A stretch of 64,000 bases of DNA from Silene conica. Its lineage: Eukaryota > Streptophyta > Magnoliopsida > Caryophyllales > Caryophyllaceae. Numbering within the stretch: position 1 is the first letter of the stretch; every line of letters starts with the position of its first letter. Below the pieces are notes generated by a model. It was given only the letters and a program-made list of their open reading frames with translations, searched no databases and was not told the origin of the DNA. Below, piece after piece: positions 1-10,824 of this stretch. Where the stretch lies: positions 57,247,048 through 57,311,047 of the forward strand of contig CM055311.2 of NCBI GenBank assembly GCA_029255685.2, read 5' to 3'. The translations under genes and the position numbers were made by a program.

Positions 1-483
1 AGGCAAGAACCGTTTCATAAGATATTTCTTTAATTTAACCCAAGAATTAAGTTTGGACTTACCATCACGTTTTCGTTGTTTCTTGAGGTTCTCGTACCAC
101 AAAGATGCATATTTGGTTAGCTTGAGAATAGCTAACTTGAATTGCTTTTTATCATCATGCTCCTTGTATTCGAAAACTCCCTCCGTTTGTCGTATCCAAT
201 CTAGAAACTCTTCGGGATGTAGGTCTCCTTTGAACTCGGGTATGTCTAGTTTTAGACCACGATCATCATCTTGCTTGTTGTAGGTGGGGACCTTCGGTAA
301 TTCTTCCTCACCATCACTCGCCCTAGATGAAGCATCATCTTCTCCGACTTTAAACCCTTTTTTGTTCAACATAGATGCGATGTTTTTGAGAACATAACTC
401 ATTTGATTCATTTGAGATTTGATCTCCTCTTGACCGGCCTCCCATGGCTTACTCGTTGCCTCGCTATTCACGCTGGAACTCAC
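1..483 (-). CDS. gag: Ty3/gypsy gag, N-terminal part (runs off the window)
   Basis: Reading the minus strand from ATG at 483, the frame stays open to the window edge (161 codons). The first ~70 residues are polar and acidic. After that comes a typical plant gypsy Gag core (Retrotrans_gag family): LDIPEFKGDLHPEEFLDWI, then a segment with FEYKEHDD, LKLTKYASLWYENL and KKYLMKRFLP, the usual order for capsid-type Gag. It lies just downstream of a tRNA-primer site and an LTR of the same orientation, so it is the start of gag in a full element whose pol lies left of the window. No stop or frameshift is seen in this part. Clade not certain; the sequence resembles chromovirus-type gag. Confidence 0.88.
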   Translation of the reverse strand, partial: MSSSVNSEATSKPWEAGQEEIKSQMNQMSYVLKNIASMLNKKGFKVGEDDASSRASDGEEELPKVPTYNKQDDDRGLKLDIPEFKGDLHPEEFLDWIRQTEGVFEYKEHDDKKQFKLAILKLTKYASLWYENLKKQRKRDGKSKLNSWVKLKKYLMKRFLP

Positions 484-538
484 CATACTTACTCCTTCCC
501 AAGATAGATCTTAATAAGAATTAAAATCACGAGCCGAA

Positions 539-550
539 GCTCTAATACCA
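539..550 (-). other. Primer-binding site of the leftmost gypsy element
   Basis: The minus strand reads TGGTATTAGAGC, one base from the plant tRNA-iMet primer site TGGTATCAGAGC. It starts three bases inside the LTR end at 554, as expected between 5' LTR and gag. Confidence 0.8.
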
Positions 551-1639
551 AGTTGATGCGGATCTCTAACTGGAATTGAGGTAGATGATCCTCCCTAAGA
601 ATACTAGTGCAGCGGAATTACACTCTTAAGATAAACAATACAATTATTAGTAACTTTGAACGAAACAACACAATGTAATAAACGAAATATGGACGCACGA
701 AGCTTGATGAACGAATAAGGCTCGAACTCCAAGACTTGGATGAACGTTTTGGTGGTCGATGGCTTGTGGAAAAATGCTTGATGATCAATGGATTATGGAT
801 TTTAGATGGATAGATGATGTACCCTCAACCTTCTCTCGCAAAAGATGAAATTGGCTAACACCCTGCAAATCAACCACGCAAAGTCGATCCCAAAAACTAA
901 GCTCGCAAACTTAATTAATGTCACTGAAAATGTAAAACCCCTCGCGAAAGCGGAAATATAAACACATAAAAGTACCAAAATTGCAGCGGAATTAAAACTT
1001 TTAAAGATAAAACATGCGAGAAGTCATAGACTGAAACGTAAACTGAAACTGAAACCAAAAAGATAAGTAACAGTACTAAGTATCAAACTGAAACATAAAT
1101 AAATACATCAGCCGGGGATGGCACATCCCTACCGGCACCAAAACAAAAACAACAAAAGTCTAAGAGTCTAGCTAGGCGTAAACGGGTAAGTCAACTGATG
1201 AATGGATCATCACTCGCTAGCTCTCCTGTAACCCTGATCTCCAACCCTGCATGTACCTACATACATGGAAACATGTACGCCACAATCAGTGGGGAGTGAC
1301 TAGAGTTCTCCTAGCCACCTTTTGTGACAACACGTAACATATAAACAATACAGAACACTCCAACATATAACAACATGTGAAGCATAAACATCTCATCATC
1401 TTATCTCTTACTAACATGCGATTACAGTGCACGGCTCTTAACCAACTTCATAAACAAATAGGAAGGAGAGCCGGTTTCCCTACTGGTTACCCAGTCGGGG
1501 GGTCTTTCAATCCCACTATTTATGAAACCGAACAAGAGTCATCCAATGCCTTGGATGATTAAACCACAACTCAATAAACATTCAATAACTCATTTTTATC
1601 AATAACCATCTCTGATACAAACCAACTCAAGGTAAGAAG

Positions 1640-2215
1640 ACAACATCAGCAAGTAAAGGTTCAGCGGTCAACTTAAGACATAACCTATACCAAATCGTTC
1701 AGCAAGTGTAAAGGTTCAGCGGTCAACTTAAGACATCACCTAAACACCAAATATCAGCAAGCAAGGACTCAGAGGCCAACTTAAGGCATAGACCCGCCAA
1801 TCAGCAAGATACTAGACTCAGCGGCCAACTTAAGGCATAGACTAGCATCCAAAAGCAAAGGACTCAGAGGCCAACTTAAGGCATGTCCCTTCACCACATC
1901 ACAAGGTACTAAACTCAGAGGCCAGCTTAAGGCATGTTCTAGCACCAAACATCTGCACTCCGGGCAAGGTGTCAGTTCCTTAGCTATCCCGTCGTGCAGC
2001 TGCTCTACTCGTCAGACTCAGAGGCCAACTTAAGGCATGTTCTGACGCGATCACTATCATACATGTCTGAACTCAGAGGCCAGCTTAAGGCATGTTCGAG
2101 ACACGACAAACATACACATATAGGGCTCAGAGGCCAACTTAAGGCATATCCCCATATATGACAACCAACTCACGTATTAAGTTCAGAGGCCAGCTTAAGG
2201 CATAACTTAATACGC
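1640..2215 (-). repeat. Stem-loop array with unit-specific stems (copy S1)
   Basis: About ten units share the core CTCAGAGGCCAACTTAAGGC (plus-strand view). Each core is flanked by arms that are complementary to each other but differ between units. Clearest: CGTATTAAGTT at 2173-2183 with AACTTAATACG at 2204-2214 (11 bp, perfect); CGTCAGA with TCTGACG around 2010-2046; ACTAGACT with AGACTAG near 1810-1845. See findings. Confidence 0.8.
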
Positions 2216-2497
2216 ATCAAAACAATATCATTCAAGTCTATGAACTACACTATAATTCTACCTTTAACTTTTAATCAACACTTAATTGACCTCGAGAACT
2301 AAGGTGAGGGAGAGCCAGTTTCCTTTTCGGTTGCCCGACCGGGGGGTCTCTATCCTCACTATATTCCCGAACCCAATATAATGTTGCCCATCCTCCGGGG
2401 ACCTCAAATACATGTCAAAGGTACACAAAACAAGTTTCAAGTAAAACCGATTAACCGTTGAAAAGTTATGATCGAAAAACAAATAAAACTCATCAGG

Positions 2498-2911
2498 GGT
2501 CCCCAGCCGGTCGGCAGGCGGCCGGTCGGCCGGCTGGTGACCTCTCAGCCTTCACTTTTCTTTAAAACCGAGAACACACGAAAAAGGGGTTCCCAGCCGG
2601 TCGGCAGGCAGCCGGTCGGCCGGCTGGGAAGACCTTTCCCAAAGCCTTCAACCAAACGTATCCAAACCCATAAGTACCCCCAGCCGGCTGGCAGGCGGCC
2701 GGTCTACCGGCTGGGGCCCCTCCTACTTAGGTCCTTCGCAATGAAAACACGAGACAAGAATGACTACCAGCCGGTCGGCAGGCGGCCGGTCGGCCGGCTG
2801 GCAGTCCTAAGCCAATTTTTCCAAAAACGCGAGAAAACACCTAAATGCTCTCCCAGCCGGTCGACCGGCGGCCGGTCGGTCGACCGGGCCGCCGGTCGAC
2901 CGGCTCAGAGA
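2498..2911 (-). repeat. Five GC-rich palindromic repeats (copy S1)
   Basis: Five blocks of about 40-60 bp near 2500, 2590, 2680, 2767 and 2850, each built from CAGCCGGTCGGCAGGC-type and CGGTCGGCCGGCTG-type arms that pair. They stand out as GC-rich islands in AT-rich DNA. Long open frames across them are a composition effect. Confidence 0.85.
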
Positions 2912-3297
2912 GCCTGTAACCAATTCGTGATTTTTCCAATCTTACACAAACTTCACAATTCGACTTCTAAACTTCGATAGCACTACAAATTGTGTTTACC
3001 CACTAACATAAATCATCCAATACTATCAATCTACCAGAAAACAAGTCCCATAACAATCCTCAAACGATTTATACATGTATCCGTCGCAAAATGATAAAAA
3101 CTGAAAATATGCTTAAGAACACTTAACAACAAGTTTAAGCATGAATTCTTCACAACAATCTCATCCTAAACATGTTACTAAATCCTTGAATCAATATATG
3201 ACAACAAAATCAGAAACCAAACAAGATTCACATCAAATATGCTAATATACACATAAAGGCCGAGTTTCTCATTATCGTCACCTCTCAAGCTTTCCGG

Positions 3298-3494
3298 CTA
3301 AAGATCTTCCTCCACAATGTAGCTATCGATGTCCGGGTTGTCCAATCCTTCACCTACAAACATGAAAAACGGTTTTAAGAACACAAAAACGGAGTTTGTA
3401 TAAAACAGGCCAATTTTCGAAATGGAGGAATTGAGAAACGGAAGTGATAGATGGATCGGAAATTGAACAAGGATTCCGGAAATGTTATCGTTAC
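3298..3494 (-). other. Intron-like segment plus conserved micro-exon (copy S1)
   Basis: On the minus strand a donor GAG|GTAACG (intron from 3494) and an acceptor TTTGTAG|GTGAAGG (exon from 3353) define a 141-nt intron. The following exon reads GEGLDNPDIDSYIVEEDL then stop at 3298-3300. The homologous exons in the other family D LTRs encode a very similar peptide with mostly synonymous changes. No ATG opens the frame upstream. The splice sites are inferred. Confidence 0.5.
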
Positions 3495-3935
3495 CTCGAT
3501 TTGATCGACGGATGAAGAAGAATTCCTCAAAAAGAGATGAATAAAAAGGAGGTTTTGTGAGGAATATGTTTTCAGTGAAATGAAATGGTTGAAGAAGATG
3601 AATGTCGACATATTGGGGTTTAGGGGTTTTAAAGACTGTCCTTTCCGAGTAAATAAGATGGGTTGGATATTTACACGGTTATTTGAGTCGGATATTAAAT
3701 GATGCCAAGTTGTATTCGTCTTAAGGACTTAAGGTTCTTAAGACGGATCTCACTAAATAAATTAAAGTCTTTCGAAATAAGTTACTAAATTATTATTTTA
3801 TTATATAAAATAATTAAAACGCTTAAATTAGATTTTACGAAAATACGGGATGTTACAGAAAAGCTCACACAAAAACTTATGATTTTTATTGATAATTCAA
3901 CTCAAACTTGTGTGTTAAAAACAAAGAAAACGGCT

Positions 3936-3947
3936 GCCTTTTATAGG
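3936..3947 (-). promoter_or_regulatory. TATA box in the 5' LTR
   Basis: The minus strand reads CCTATAAAAGGC, a near-perfect plant TATA box inside the 5' LTR. Transcription would run toward the gag at 483, now through the nested solo LTR. Confidence 0.6.
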
Positions 3948-4633
3948 CCTTAAACCGTGTAAACCTACTATAATTAAGGTAGGAATACCTTAATTAATCC
4001 TTACTAGGAAACCCTAATCCTACTTAGGTTCAAAAAAAGAGTTTGACTAGGATTTAGGACTCCTAAACCTAATATAATTAAGACTCCTATTCCTAATATA
4101 ACTACGAATCCTTTAACAATTAGAATTCCTTATTCTACTAGAACTATGAATCCTACAACAATTAGGATTCCTATTCCTACTAGAATTGTGAAACCTACTT
4201 CTACTAGAACTCCTACTTAACTTAGGATTTATGAATCCTATTACAATTAGGAAACCTAATACAAAACCTACTAAGACTAGGAAACATAACTTCCTAATCT
4301 TATTTTATTCTTAACTTAAATAAAATAAACAAAACAAAAACGAAACCCTAATTTGGCCGAAACCCTAGTTGTGGCCGTGCCCTTAGGCGCGCGTCCCTAG
4401 GTCTTTCGTGCCTTAGCTCCTCTTCCTTGGAAGCTTCATACACACCTTCCTTCATATAGCCTTTAGGAAATATCATCCAAGGATGTTCCAAGGTCTTCCG
4501 GGACCTTCTAGAATCTTCTTTTATTCCTTGTAAAGCTATCTTGAATAATCTTACGGATCCATGTTCGAACCCGTTTGGTGTGAATCTCGTTTTAGACTTA
4601 TTATTAGGAAAGTTTGAGCATGCTCCTACATCA

Positions 4634-5267
4634 CACACAAAATAGGTAGACCATGCAACAACCATTTAATGACAGCTATCAAAAATACAAATGTCATAAC
4701 GAAGCTTTCAAACCATTCAGGTAATGTTATCAGCAAGCTCTGTATAACTAAGTAATTATGTGACTGTCATTTAAATGTTTGCGCATACACACCTACGAAT
4801 GGTAGACCATGTGGTGGCTTATCAACCATATGCAACATGCCTCCTACACACACAATTCAGGTAGACTATGTGGTGGCATGACTACTTAAATGGCCAGTAA
4901 CCTGTTTACTACACTTGACACATGTTGCTCTCAAACCATTAAGGTCTTTCATCACTGAGCACCTTCATAAAACAAACAGACAGAATACCTCATCACCCTT
5001 AGAAACAGTCCAGCAGCAAAGCTAGTACGCATTTTCAGAAACCCAACCCATGAAATTGGAAACAAATAACAACTCTCAGGCCTGTCTGGCCTCATCATTG
5101 AGTTGTCTAAAGGAGCAATGCCTCCTACACACACGCGCAATTAAGGTAGACCATGTGGTGGCATTACTACTTAAATGGCCAGTAACCTATTTAATACACT
5201 TGACACATGTTGCTCTCAAACCATTAAGGTCTTTCATCATTGAGCACAATTCATATTAAGTCAGAAT
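4634..5267. repeat. Low-copy sequence with a diverged ~125-bp direct repeat
   Basis: Segments 4839-4962 and 5120-5246 are copies of one sequence (GCCTCCTACACACAC ... TTTCATCATTGAGCAC), offset by about 281 bp and differing by a few substitutions and indels. A shorter partial copy (GGTAGACCATGTGGTGGC) sits near 4800. No coding frame or transposon terminus was recognised here. Confidence 0.6.
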
Positions 5268-5551
5268 ACAAGCATAGGACATGAAAACAATCTCAAAGAG
5301 CATTCAACAATCATTTGTTTACATTTCAAGAACAATTTAAAGTCTTGTTTTTTTTCAATTTATTCAGATTAAATGAAATAACTAAGTCATATTACAAGCA
5401 TAGGACATTAAAACAATCTCAAAGAGCATTCAACAATCATTTGTTTACATTTCAAGAACAATTTAAAGTCTGGTTTTTTTCAATTTAGTCAGATTAAATG
5501 AAATAACTAAGTCATATTACAAGCATAGGACATTAAAACAATCTCAAAGAG
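5268..5551. repeat. Tandem repeat, period ~126 bp, 2.3 copies
   Basis: ACAAGCATAGGACAT starts at 5268, 5394 and 5519, followed each time by CTCAAAGAGC. The copies are nearly identical, differing by length changes in a T run and a few substitutions. Confidence 0.8.
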
Positions 5552-6097
5552 CTAGAATTTTAATTAAAAAAATTTGAAAAAAAAATTGATACGAATGCCA
5601 AACTCAGTTGATTTGATATGAATGCCAAACTCAAATTAAGAGTCTAGAATTTTAATTAAAAAAAATTGAATTGGTGTTTTGTTAATGAACAATTAGATAA
5701 GCAAGTAATCCAAATTCACAGCACAAAGTTGATTACGATAGCACAAATTAATCCAAATTTCCCAGCAACAAATTACTCTACTGTACCAAACATGAAACAT
5801 GCAGATCTAATTTCTCGTGTGGCAATAATGTTAATCTAAACAAAATACAAGTACAAAATTAATGGCGTACATTACTCTACTCTACCAAACATGAAACAAG
5901 CAAATATAATTCTCGTATGGCAAGCAGATTAATCACAAAAACAACAAAATATTAGTCTCATAGTAACAAATTCTTTACGAATAATCACAAAAACAACAAA
6001 AAATTAATCTAACCTAATAGCAAACAATTTCCCAACAGTTTATAAGATACAAATATTAGATCTATAGGATAATAACTTAAAATACAAAGTTAAAAAG
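5552..6097. other. AT-rich non-coding stretch with short duplications
   Basis: TAGAATTTTAATTAAAAAAA occurs near 5552 and 5643. A ~50-bp segment around ACCAAACATGAAACA occurs near 5772 and 5870. If the hypothetical gene on the minus strand is real, this lies downstream of its last recognised exon. No open frame or element end is visible. Confidence 0.4.
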
Positions 6098-6639
6098 AGA
6101 AAATCATACCATTTCATCTTCAGCATTATCACCAAAACCAGGCCAATAGTTAGATAATTCCCCCTTAAACCACTCCGTAATAACCGGACTTCCTCGAATG
6201 GAAGGGTCATCTAATTTCTCCTCACATATACAATGAACAGACCCACATGCAACATCATTTCCCCTCTCCTTTTTTCCTCCTAAATCTCATACTCCATTAA
6301 CATCTCAAACTGCGGCCAAACACGACATAAATCACTCATAAAATGTTATCGATTTTCCGGCAGTGATTTACGGCAAACTAACCAACCACTCGCTTTCCTC
6401 TCCCTCTCTTCTTTACCCTTACTTATCCTCATCCTCACCTCCTTTTCCTCAAACTCTTCCTGAACCTCAGCCGAACCTTCACTGTCATAATCCTCATACT
6501 GTTTCTCCATAAAACGAAGATCAATAACGGACGAAAACTCTTCCTGAACCTCAGCCGAACCTTCACTGTCATAATCCTCATACTGTTTCTCCATAAAACG
6601 AAGATCAATAACTGACGAATCAGAGAAAACATGCTCCAT
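6098..6639 (-). CDS. Hypothetical acidic protein, possibly two exons
   Basis: From ATG at 6639 the minus strand encodes an acidic N-terminus starting MEHVFSDSSVIDLRF, with a 28-residue in-frame duplication (unit around EKQYEDYDSEGSAEVQEEF). Unspliced, it stops at 6346 (97 residues). A plausible intron (donor AAGG|GTAAAG near 6411, acceptor GATTTAG|GAGG near 6286) keeps the frame and adds a cysteine-containing segment, NDVACGSVHCICEEKLDDP, then WFKGELSNYWPGFGDNAEDE, with a stop or another donor (ATG|GTATGA) near 6098-6105. The leader upstream looks like a real plant 5' UTR (CT-rich, telo boxes). I do not recognise the family; splicing is inferred and the 3' part may be missing. Confidence 0.4.
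6454..6621 (-). repeat. 84-bp tandem duplication inside the hypothetical gene
   Basis: Two 84-bp copies, almost identical. Because 84 is a multiple of three, the frame is kept and the protein gains a second 28-residue unit. Confidence 0.85.
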
Positions 6640-7170
6640 AATAAATGAACTGAGCAAATAGATCACAAATATTTAGGAATATTTTAACTGTAGATAGAAG
6701 AGAAAATAGAGAGAGTTTAGGACGAATCGTAGAAGATGAAGGTCAAACGTTTAGGATGTAAGATGACGGAATAGAGGGGATGAGAAGTTTCAGATTAGGG
6801 TTTTGAATATAGAGAGTTTTGTAGAGAGAGAGAGAGAGAGATGCGGAAGAAAGAGAGTGGCGGAAGAGAGGAAATGATTTGGATCTTAGGGTTTACGAGA
6901 TTATATTGTAGGGTTTGGGGTTGGGTATAATGGGTTTGTAATTGGGTTGGATTTCATGGTGTTGTAGTAATAGGGTAGGCTGGTTTCATGGGTGGATAAT
7001 GGGGTATTTGAGGAAGATAAAGTGGATAATTCAAATTTATTTGGTGAGAAATTTGGGTGGGTTATAATTTTTGGAGGGAGTGGTAAGTTTTGTAGAATTG
7101 GGTTAGGGGATGTTAATTGGGCCTGATTAAGGTTAGAGAGTATTTTGTGGTAAATTATAGGTGGGCCATG
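6640..7170 (-). promoter_or_regulatory. Leader and promoter-like region: telo boxes, site II motifs, GA repeat
   Basis: On the minus strand, AAACCCTAA telo boxes occur at 6886-6894 and 6795-6803, with a CT repeat (GA on plus, about 6824-6842) between them. Two site II motifs (TGGGCC on plus) lie upstream at 7118-7123 and 7162-7167. Site II plus telo box near the start is typical of plant housekeeping, translation and organelle-biogenesis genes. No TATA box was seen, which suits that class. This supports a minus-strand gene starting near 6900. Confidence 0.45.
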
Positions 7171-7306
7171 GAGTGATATTTTTTGTAGATAATTGGTTTC
7201 CATTAGGGTAGTTTAGTAATATTGATTTATTTTTAAGGAAAGTGGTAGAGTGGATATGAATGGATGAAAAAGGAATAAGTGTAACTTGGATATGAATGGA
7301 GGAAGT
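7171..7306. other. AT-rich spacer; possible end of a MITE at the array border
   Basis: Contains GGATATGAATGGA twice (about 7251 and 7288), the second followed by GGAAGTA, which resembles one end of a Stowaway-type MITE. No matching opposite end was found. The tandem array starts immediately to the right. Confidence 0.3.
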
Positions 7307-9422
7307 AATAATTAACATACAAAATATTTACTAATAAGTCATAAACAGTAATATAAAATCAACCAAAACAATTAATTCTCATGTTTCTCGACATGGCCTA
7401 CCATTACTATTATTTTACGGAAAATAAAAAAAACTGGTAATGATGACGTGGGTTAATGATGATGCTTTAAATGTTCTTATATTAATAAAGATATGATCCC
7501 GTGCAAATTGCACGGGATTGCAGGTTCAAGTATTGTAATTTATGAATAATATTTAAAATAATGATTAGTCGTATTTAAGATTTTCAATTTGTAATATAAT
7601 TTTATATGACCGATATACTAAAAATATTGTAATATTAACATACTGTTTATATTCAAAATATATCAAAACGCAATCAATCTATATAAATTTGAAATATCAT
7701 AATAGAATTACAATATACAATGATAAGTAAATGTTAAAACAAAAATCTCAAAATTTTCTTCATTATATATGCATTTTTCATTGTCACAACTCACTCATAA
7801 ATCAGAGTTGTCAACATGTCGAATTCTTTGGAGATAGTTTGAAAGTCGATGGTTTCAACTTACCTCATTCAAAATAATGAAATAGGTTGGTCATATCCTA
7901 GGGAATCAATATAGTTTATTACCTTATCAGAAAAAAAGATGACTGCCCCCAAAGTCTGTCATTACTCGTGTTTTTGTTAATGTTAACATTGTTAAGTATC
8001 AATTATGATACATTTCTTTTGCAATTTTAATATACCATTTTTTTTATCTTGTCATTATTAATTTAATATTTGGAGCGTTTTTTTGAAATAATATTTATGT
8101 GAAGCTTTAAACATAAACTCTTGAATGGTTACTTTTTACAGTAATTAAAATTTTTATCCATTAAGTTTTATGCTACAATTTTGTGGTATTTTTTTCATTG
8201 TCTTCTTTTGTAGTTTTAAATAAATTTTTAGATTAGTTCTTATTTTTAATATTTTTGGCATGTTGATATTGATATGATTATCGTGAAAAATAAATGCGTG
8301 TTTGTTATTTATATACAAAATTAAAAATGAATATAAATTTTCTTGACTTACTTGATATATTTAATTAACAAACATTTTTCGTCATATTGTTCCAAAAATA
8401 CTTTAAAGTAACTAATTTGAGGATGTTATTTACTTGATTAACTTGATTTGTTTAAATTGAAATTGAAAATAATTCTAATTAACATACAAAATATTTACTA
8501 ATAAGTCATAAACACCAATATAAAATCAACCAAAACAATTAATTGTGTATCTCGACATGGCCTACCATTAATAATTTTTTATGGAAAAGAAAAAAAACTG
8601 CTAATGATGACGTGGGTTAATGATGATGCTTTAAATGTTCTTGTATTAATAAAGATAAGATCCCGTACACATTGCACGGGATTGCAGGTTCAAGTATTGT
8701 TATTTATGAATAATATTTAAAATAATGATTAGTCGTATTTAAGATTTTCAATTTGTAATATAATTTCATATGACAGATATACTAAAAATATGGTAATATT
8801 AACATACAGTTTATATTCAAGATATATCAGGACGCAATCAATCTATATAAATTTGAAATATCATAACAGAATTACAATATACAATGATAAGCGAATGTTA
8901 AACAAAAATCTCAAAAAAAATTTCATTATATATGCATTTTTCATTATCACAACTCACTCATAAATCAGAGTTGTCAACATGTCGAATTCTTTGGATATAG
9001 TTTGATAGTCGATGGTTTCAACTTACCTCATTCAAAATAATGAAATAGGTTGGTCATATCCTAGGGAATCAATATAGTTTATTACCTTATCAGAAAAAAA
9101 GATGACTGCCCCCAAAGTCTGTCATTACTCGAGTTTTTGTGAATGTTAATATTGTTAATTATCTATTATGATACTTTTATTTTGCAATTTCTATATACCA
9201 TTTTTTTATCGTGTCATTATTAATTTAATATTCTGAGCGTTTTTTTGAAATAATATTTATGTGAAGCTTTACACATAAACTCTTGAATGGTTACTTTTTA
9301 CAGTAATTAAAATTTTCATCCATTATGTTTTATGCTACAATTTTGTGGTATTTTTTTCGTATTTTTATCATTGTCTTCTTTTGTAGTTTTAAATAAACTT
9401 TTTAGATTAGTTCTTATTTTTA

Positions 9423-9718
9423 GGAGTCGTTTGGTTGCCTCTTAAAAATATGGGAATTCGAAAATCCTGGGAAGTTGCTAAATGGAGTGTCGTTTGGTTG
9501 CCTAATTCATGGGAAGTGCAACTTCCTACGTAAACTCCAATTCCCACATAATGTAGGAAGTCACTTACCTAGACCCCCTAGGTAAGTGGGAATTCTCACA
9601 TGAATTGAACTTCCCGCATTCAATCAAACAACATTTAAACAATTCATGTAATTTTCAAGTTCATATGAATTTGATCTTCCCGGAGATTTTATATTCCCAT
9701 GGTGAACCAAACGACTCC
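9423..9718. mobile_element. PIF/Harbinger-type MITE, copy 1 (296 bp)
   Basis: Terminal inverted repeats GGAGTCGTTTGGTT / AACCAAACGACTCC, flanked by a 3-bp TSD TTA (9420-9422 and 9719-9721). Uninterrupted monomers show the empty site. A TTA duplication and GG-starting termini point to PIF/Harbinger. Confidence 0.85.
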
Positions 9719-10174
9719 TTAATATTTTTGGCATGTTGATATTGATATGATTATCGTGAAAAATAAATGCATGTTTGTTATTTATATACAAAATTAAAAA
9801 TGAATAAAACTTTTCTTGACTTACTTGAAATATTTAATTAACAAACATTTTTGGTCATATTGTTCCAAAAATACTTTAAAGTAACTAATTTGAGGATGTT
9901 ATTTATTTGATTAACTTGATTTGTTAAAATTGAAATTTAAAATAATACTAATTAACATACAAAATATTTACTAATAAGTCATAAACACTAATATAAAACA
10001 ACCAAAACAATTAATTCTCTTGTATATCGACATGACCTACCATTACTAATTTTTTACGGAAAAGAAAAAAAACTGGTAATGATGATGTGGGTTTATGATG
10101 ATTCTTTAAATGTTCTTGTATTAATAAAGATAAGATCCCGTGCAAATTGCACGGGATTGAAGGTTCTAGTATTG

Positions 10175-10824
10175 TTTTTTTTTTTTTTTTTGCAGAAATG
10201 TATAATTCTTTTATTCTTCCTCAAGGGGTAGAAAAAAGAACTCATTTTTACAAAAGGTTAACCACGTAAGCCTATAAGAAAAGGCCAAAAAAACATACGA
10301 AATACACCTAGTCTTCTAATGTAAACCTATGCATCAAGGAGATACTGACTTCATACTGTATTCTTCTAAGAGTAAATTGATAAACACTACCAACTTTAGT
10401 CCTCTTTTTCATAATCAATACCAACATAATCAATAATTAGTAATCAATACCAAGATATTAAGTTTTTTCTATGTTAGGTACCAAGTCGCCTTTTTACTCT
10501 AGTTTTTTCCTAGTTTAAAAAGTGGTTTGATCTGAGAAAATGATTTTGAAGATGGGTGAGTAGAGGTTTGTACTTGAATAATGACTTTTTGGTCCTATTC
10601 GAGTAGATTAATATGGGATTTTCACGTGACTTGGTACCTATCTTAAAAAAAAGTTAACTTTTTGGTATTGATTACTAATTATCAATTATGTTGGTACTGA
10701 TTATGAAAAATGGTCATTATATTGGTATTATTTATAAATTAACTCTTCTTCTAATTATAAATCCCTCAGTTCGTTCCAATCCTGCTAAAATTCTGTAGTT
10801 TCTTTCTGCCCATATCTCATAAAA
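10175..10824 (-). mobile_element. 5'-truncated LINE (L1 type), copy 1, with nested MITE
   Basis: Minus-strand insertion with a poly(A) tail (T run at 10175-10190) and a 15-bp TSD AAGGTTCTAGTATTG (10160-10174 and 10825-10839), the signature of target-primed reverse transcription. The 5' end (near 10820) translates as EIWAERNYRILAGLERT, matching the WxERNxRI motif at the C-terminus of plant L1 reverse transcriptases. The rest is 3' UTR. Heavily truncated and non-functional. Confidence 0.85.
10370..10745. mobile_element. Mutator-type MITE nested in the LINE, copy 1 (376 bp)
   Basis: Imperfect terminal inverted repeats GAGTAAATTGATAAACAC / the complement of TTATTTATAAATTAACTC (20 of 24 positions), flanked by a perfect 9-bp TSD TTCTTCTAA (10361-10369 and 10746-10754). 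A 9-bp duplication is diagnostic of MULEs. The interior is non-coding. Confidence 0.8.

Larger units (their letters stand above)
931..3857 (-). mobile_element. Solo LTR of family D (copy S1), 2,927 bp
   Basis: Minus-strand termini TGTAACATCCCG (from 3857) and GGGGTTTTACA (to 931) match the LTR ends of the complete family D element at 47548-56784. Perfect 5-bp TSD GAAAA at 926-930 and 3858-3862. No internal region is present, so it arose by LTR-LTR recombination. It is clearly diverged from the 47548 and 42365 copies but keeps all their landmarks in the same order: intron plus micro-exon (3298-3494), GC-rich hairpins (2498-2911), a C-rich block (2309-2348), the stem-loop array (1640-2215), and a second C-rich block (1465-1512). 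Confidence 0.9.
554..4633 (-). mobile_element. 5' LTR of the leftmost gypsy element, split by a solo LTR
   Basis: On the minus strand the LTR begins TGATGTAGGAGC at 4633 and ends CGCATCA at 554, giving a TGATG/CATCA terminal inverted repeat. Without the nested 2,927-bp insertion and its 5-bp TSD it is about 1,148 bp. The two halves are 554-930 and 3863-4633. A plant-type TATA box lies inside. The 3' LTR is outside the window, so the TSD of this element cannot be tested. Confidence 0.75.

Noticed and set aside
2468..2980. 170-residue open frame rich in QPVGRRPVGRL (also near 43301-43753, 48767-48979 and 54836-55056)
   Set aside because: Produced by the GC-rich palindromic repeats of the family D LTRs; open on both strands because of base composition.
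4348..4665. 105-residue minus-strand frame
   Set aside because: Spans the end of the leftmost LTR and its flank; no recognisable protein and positioned across an element border.
7494..7516. Palindrome ATCCCGTGCAA/TTGCACGGGAT as a transcription terminator
   Set aside because: Repeats at every array monomer and better fits a Helitron-like 3' hairpin; rho-independent terminators are bacterial.
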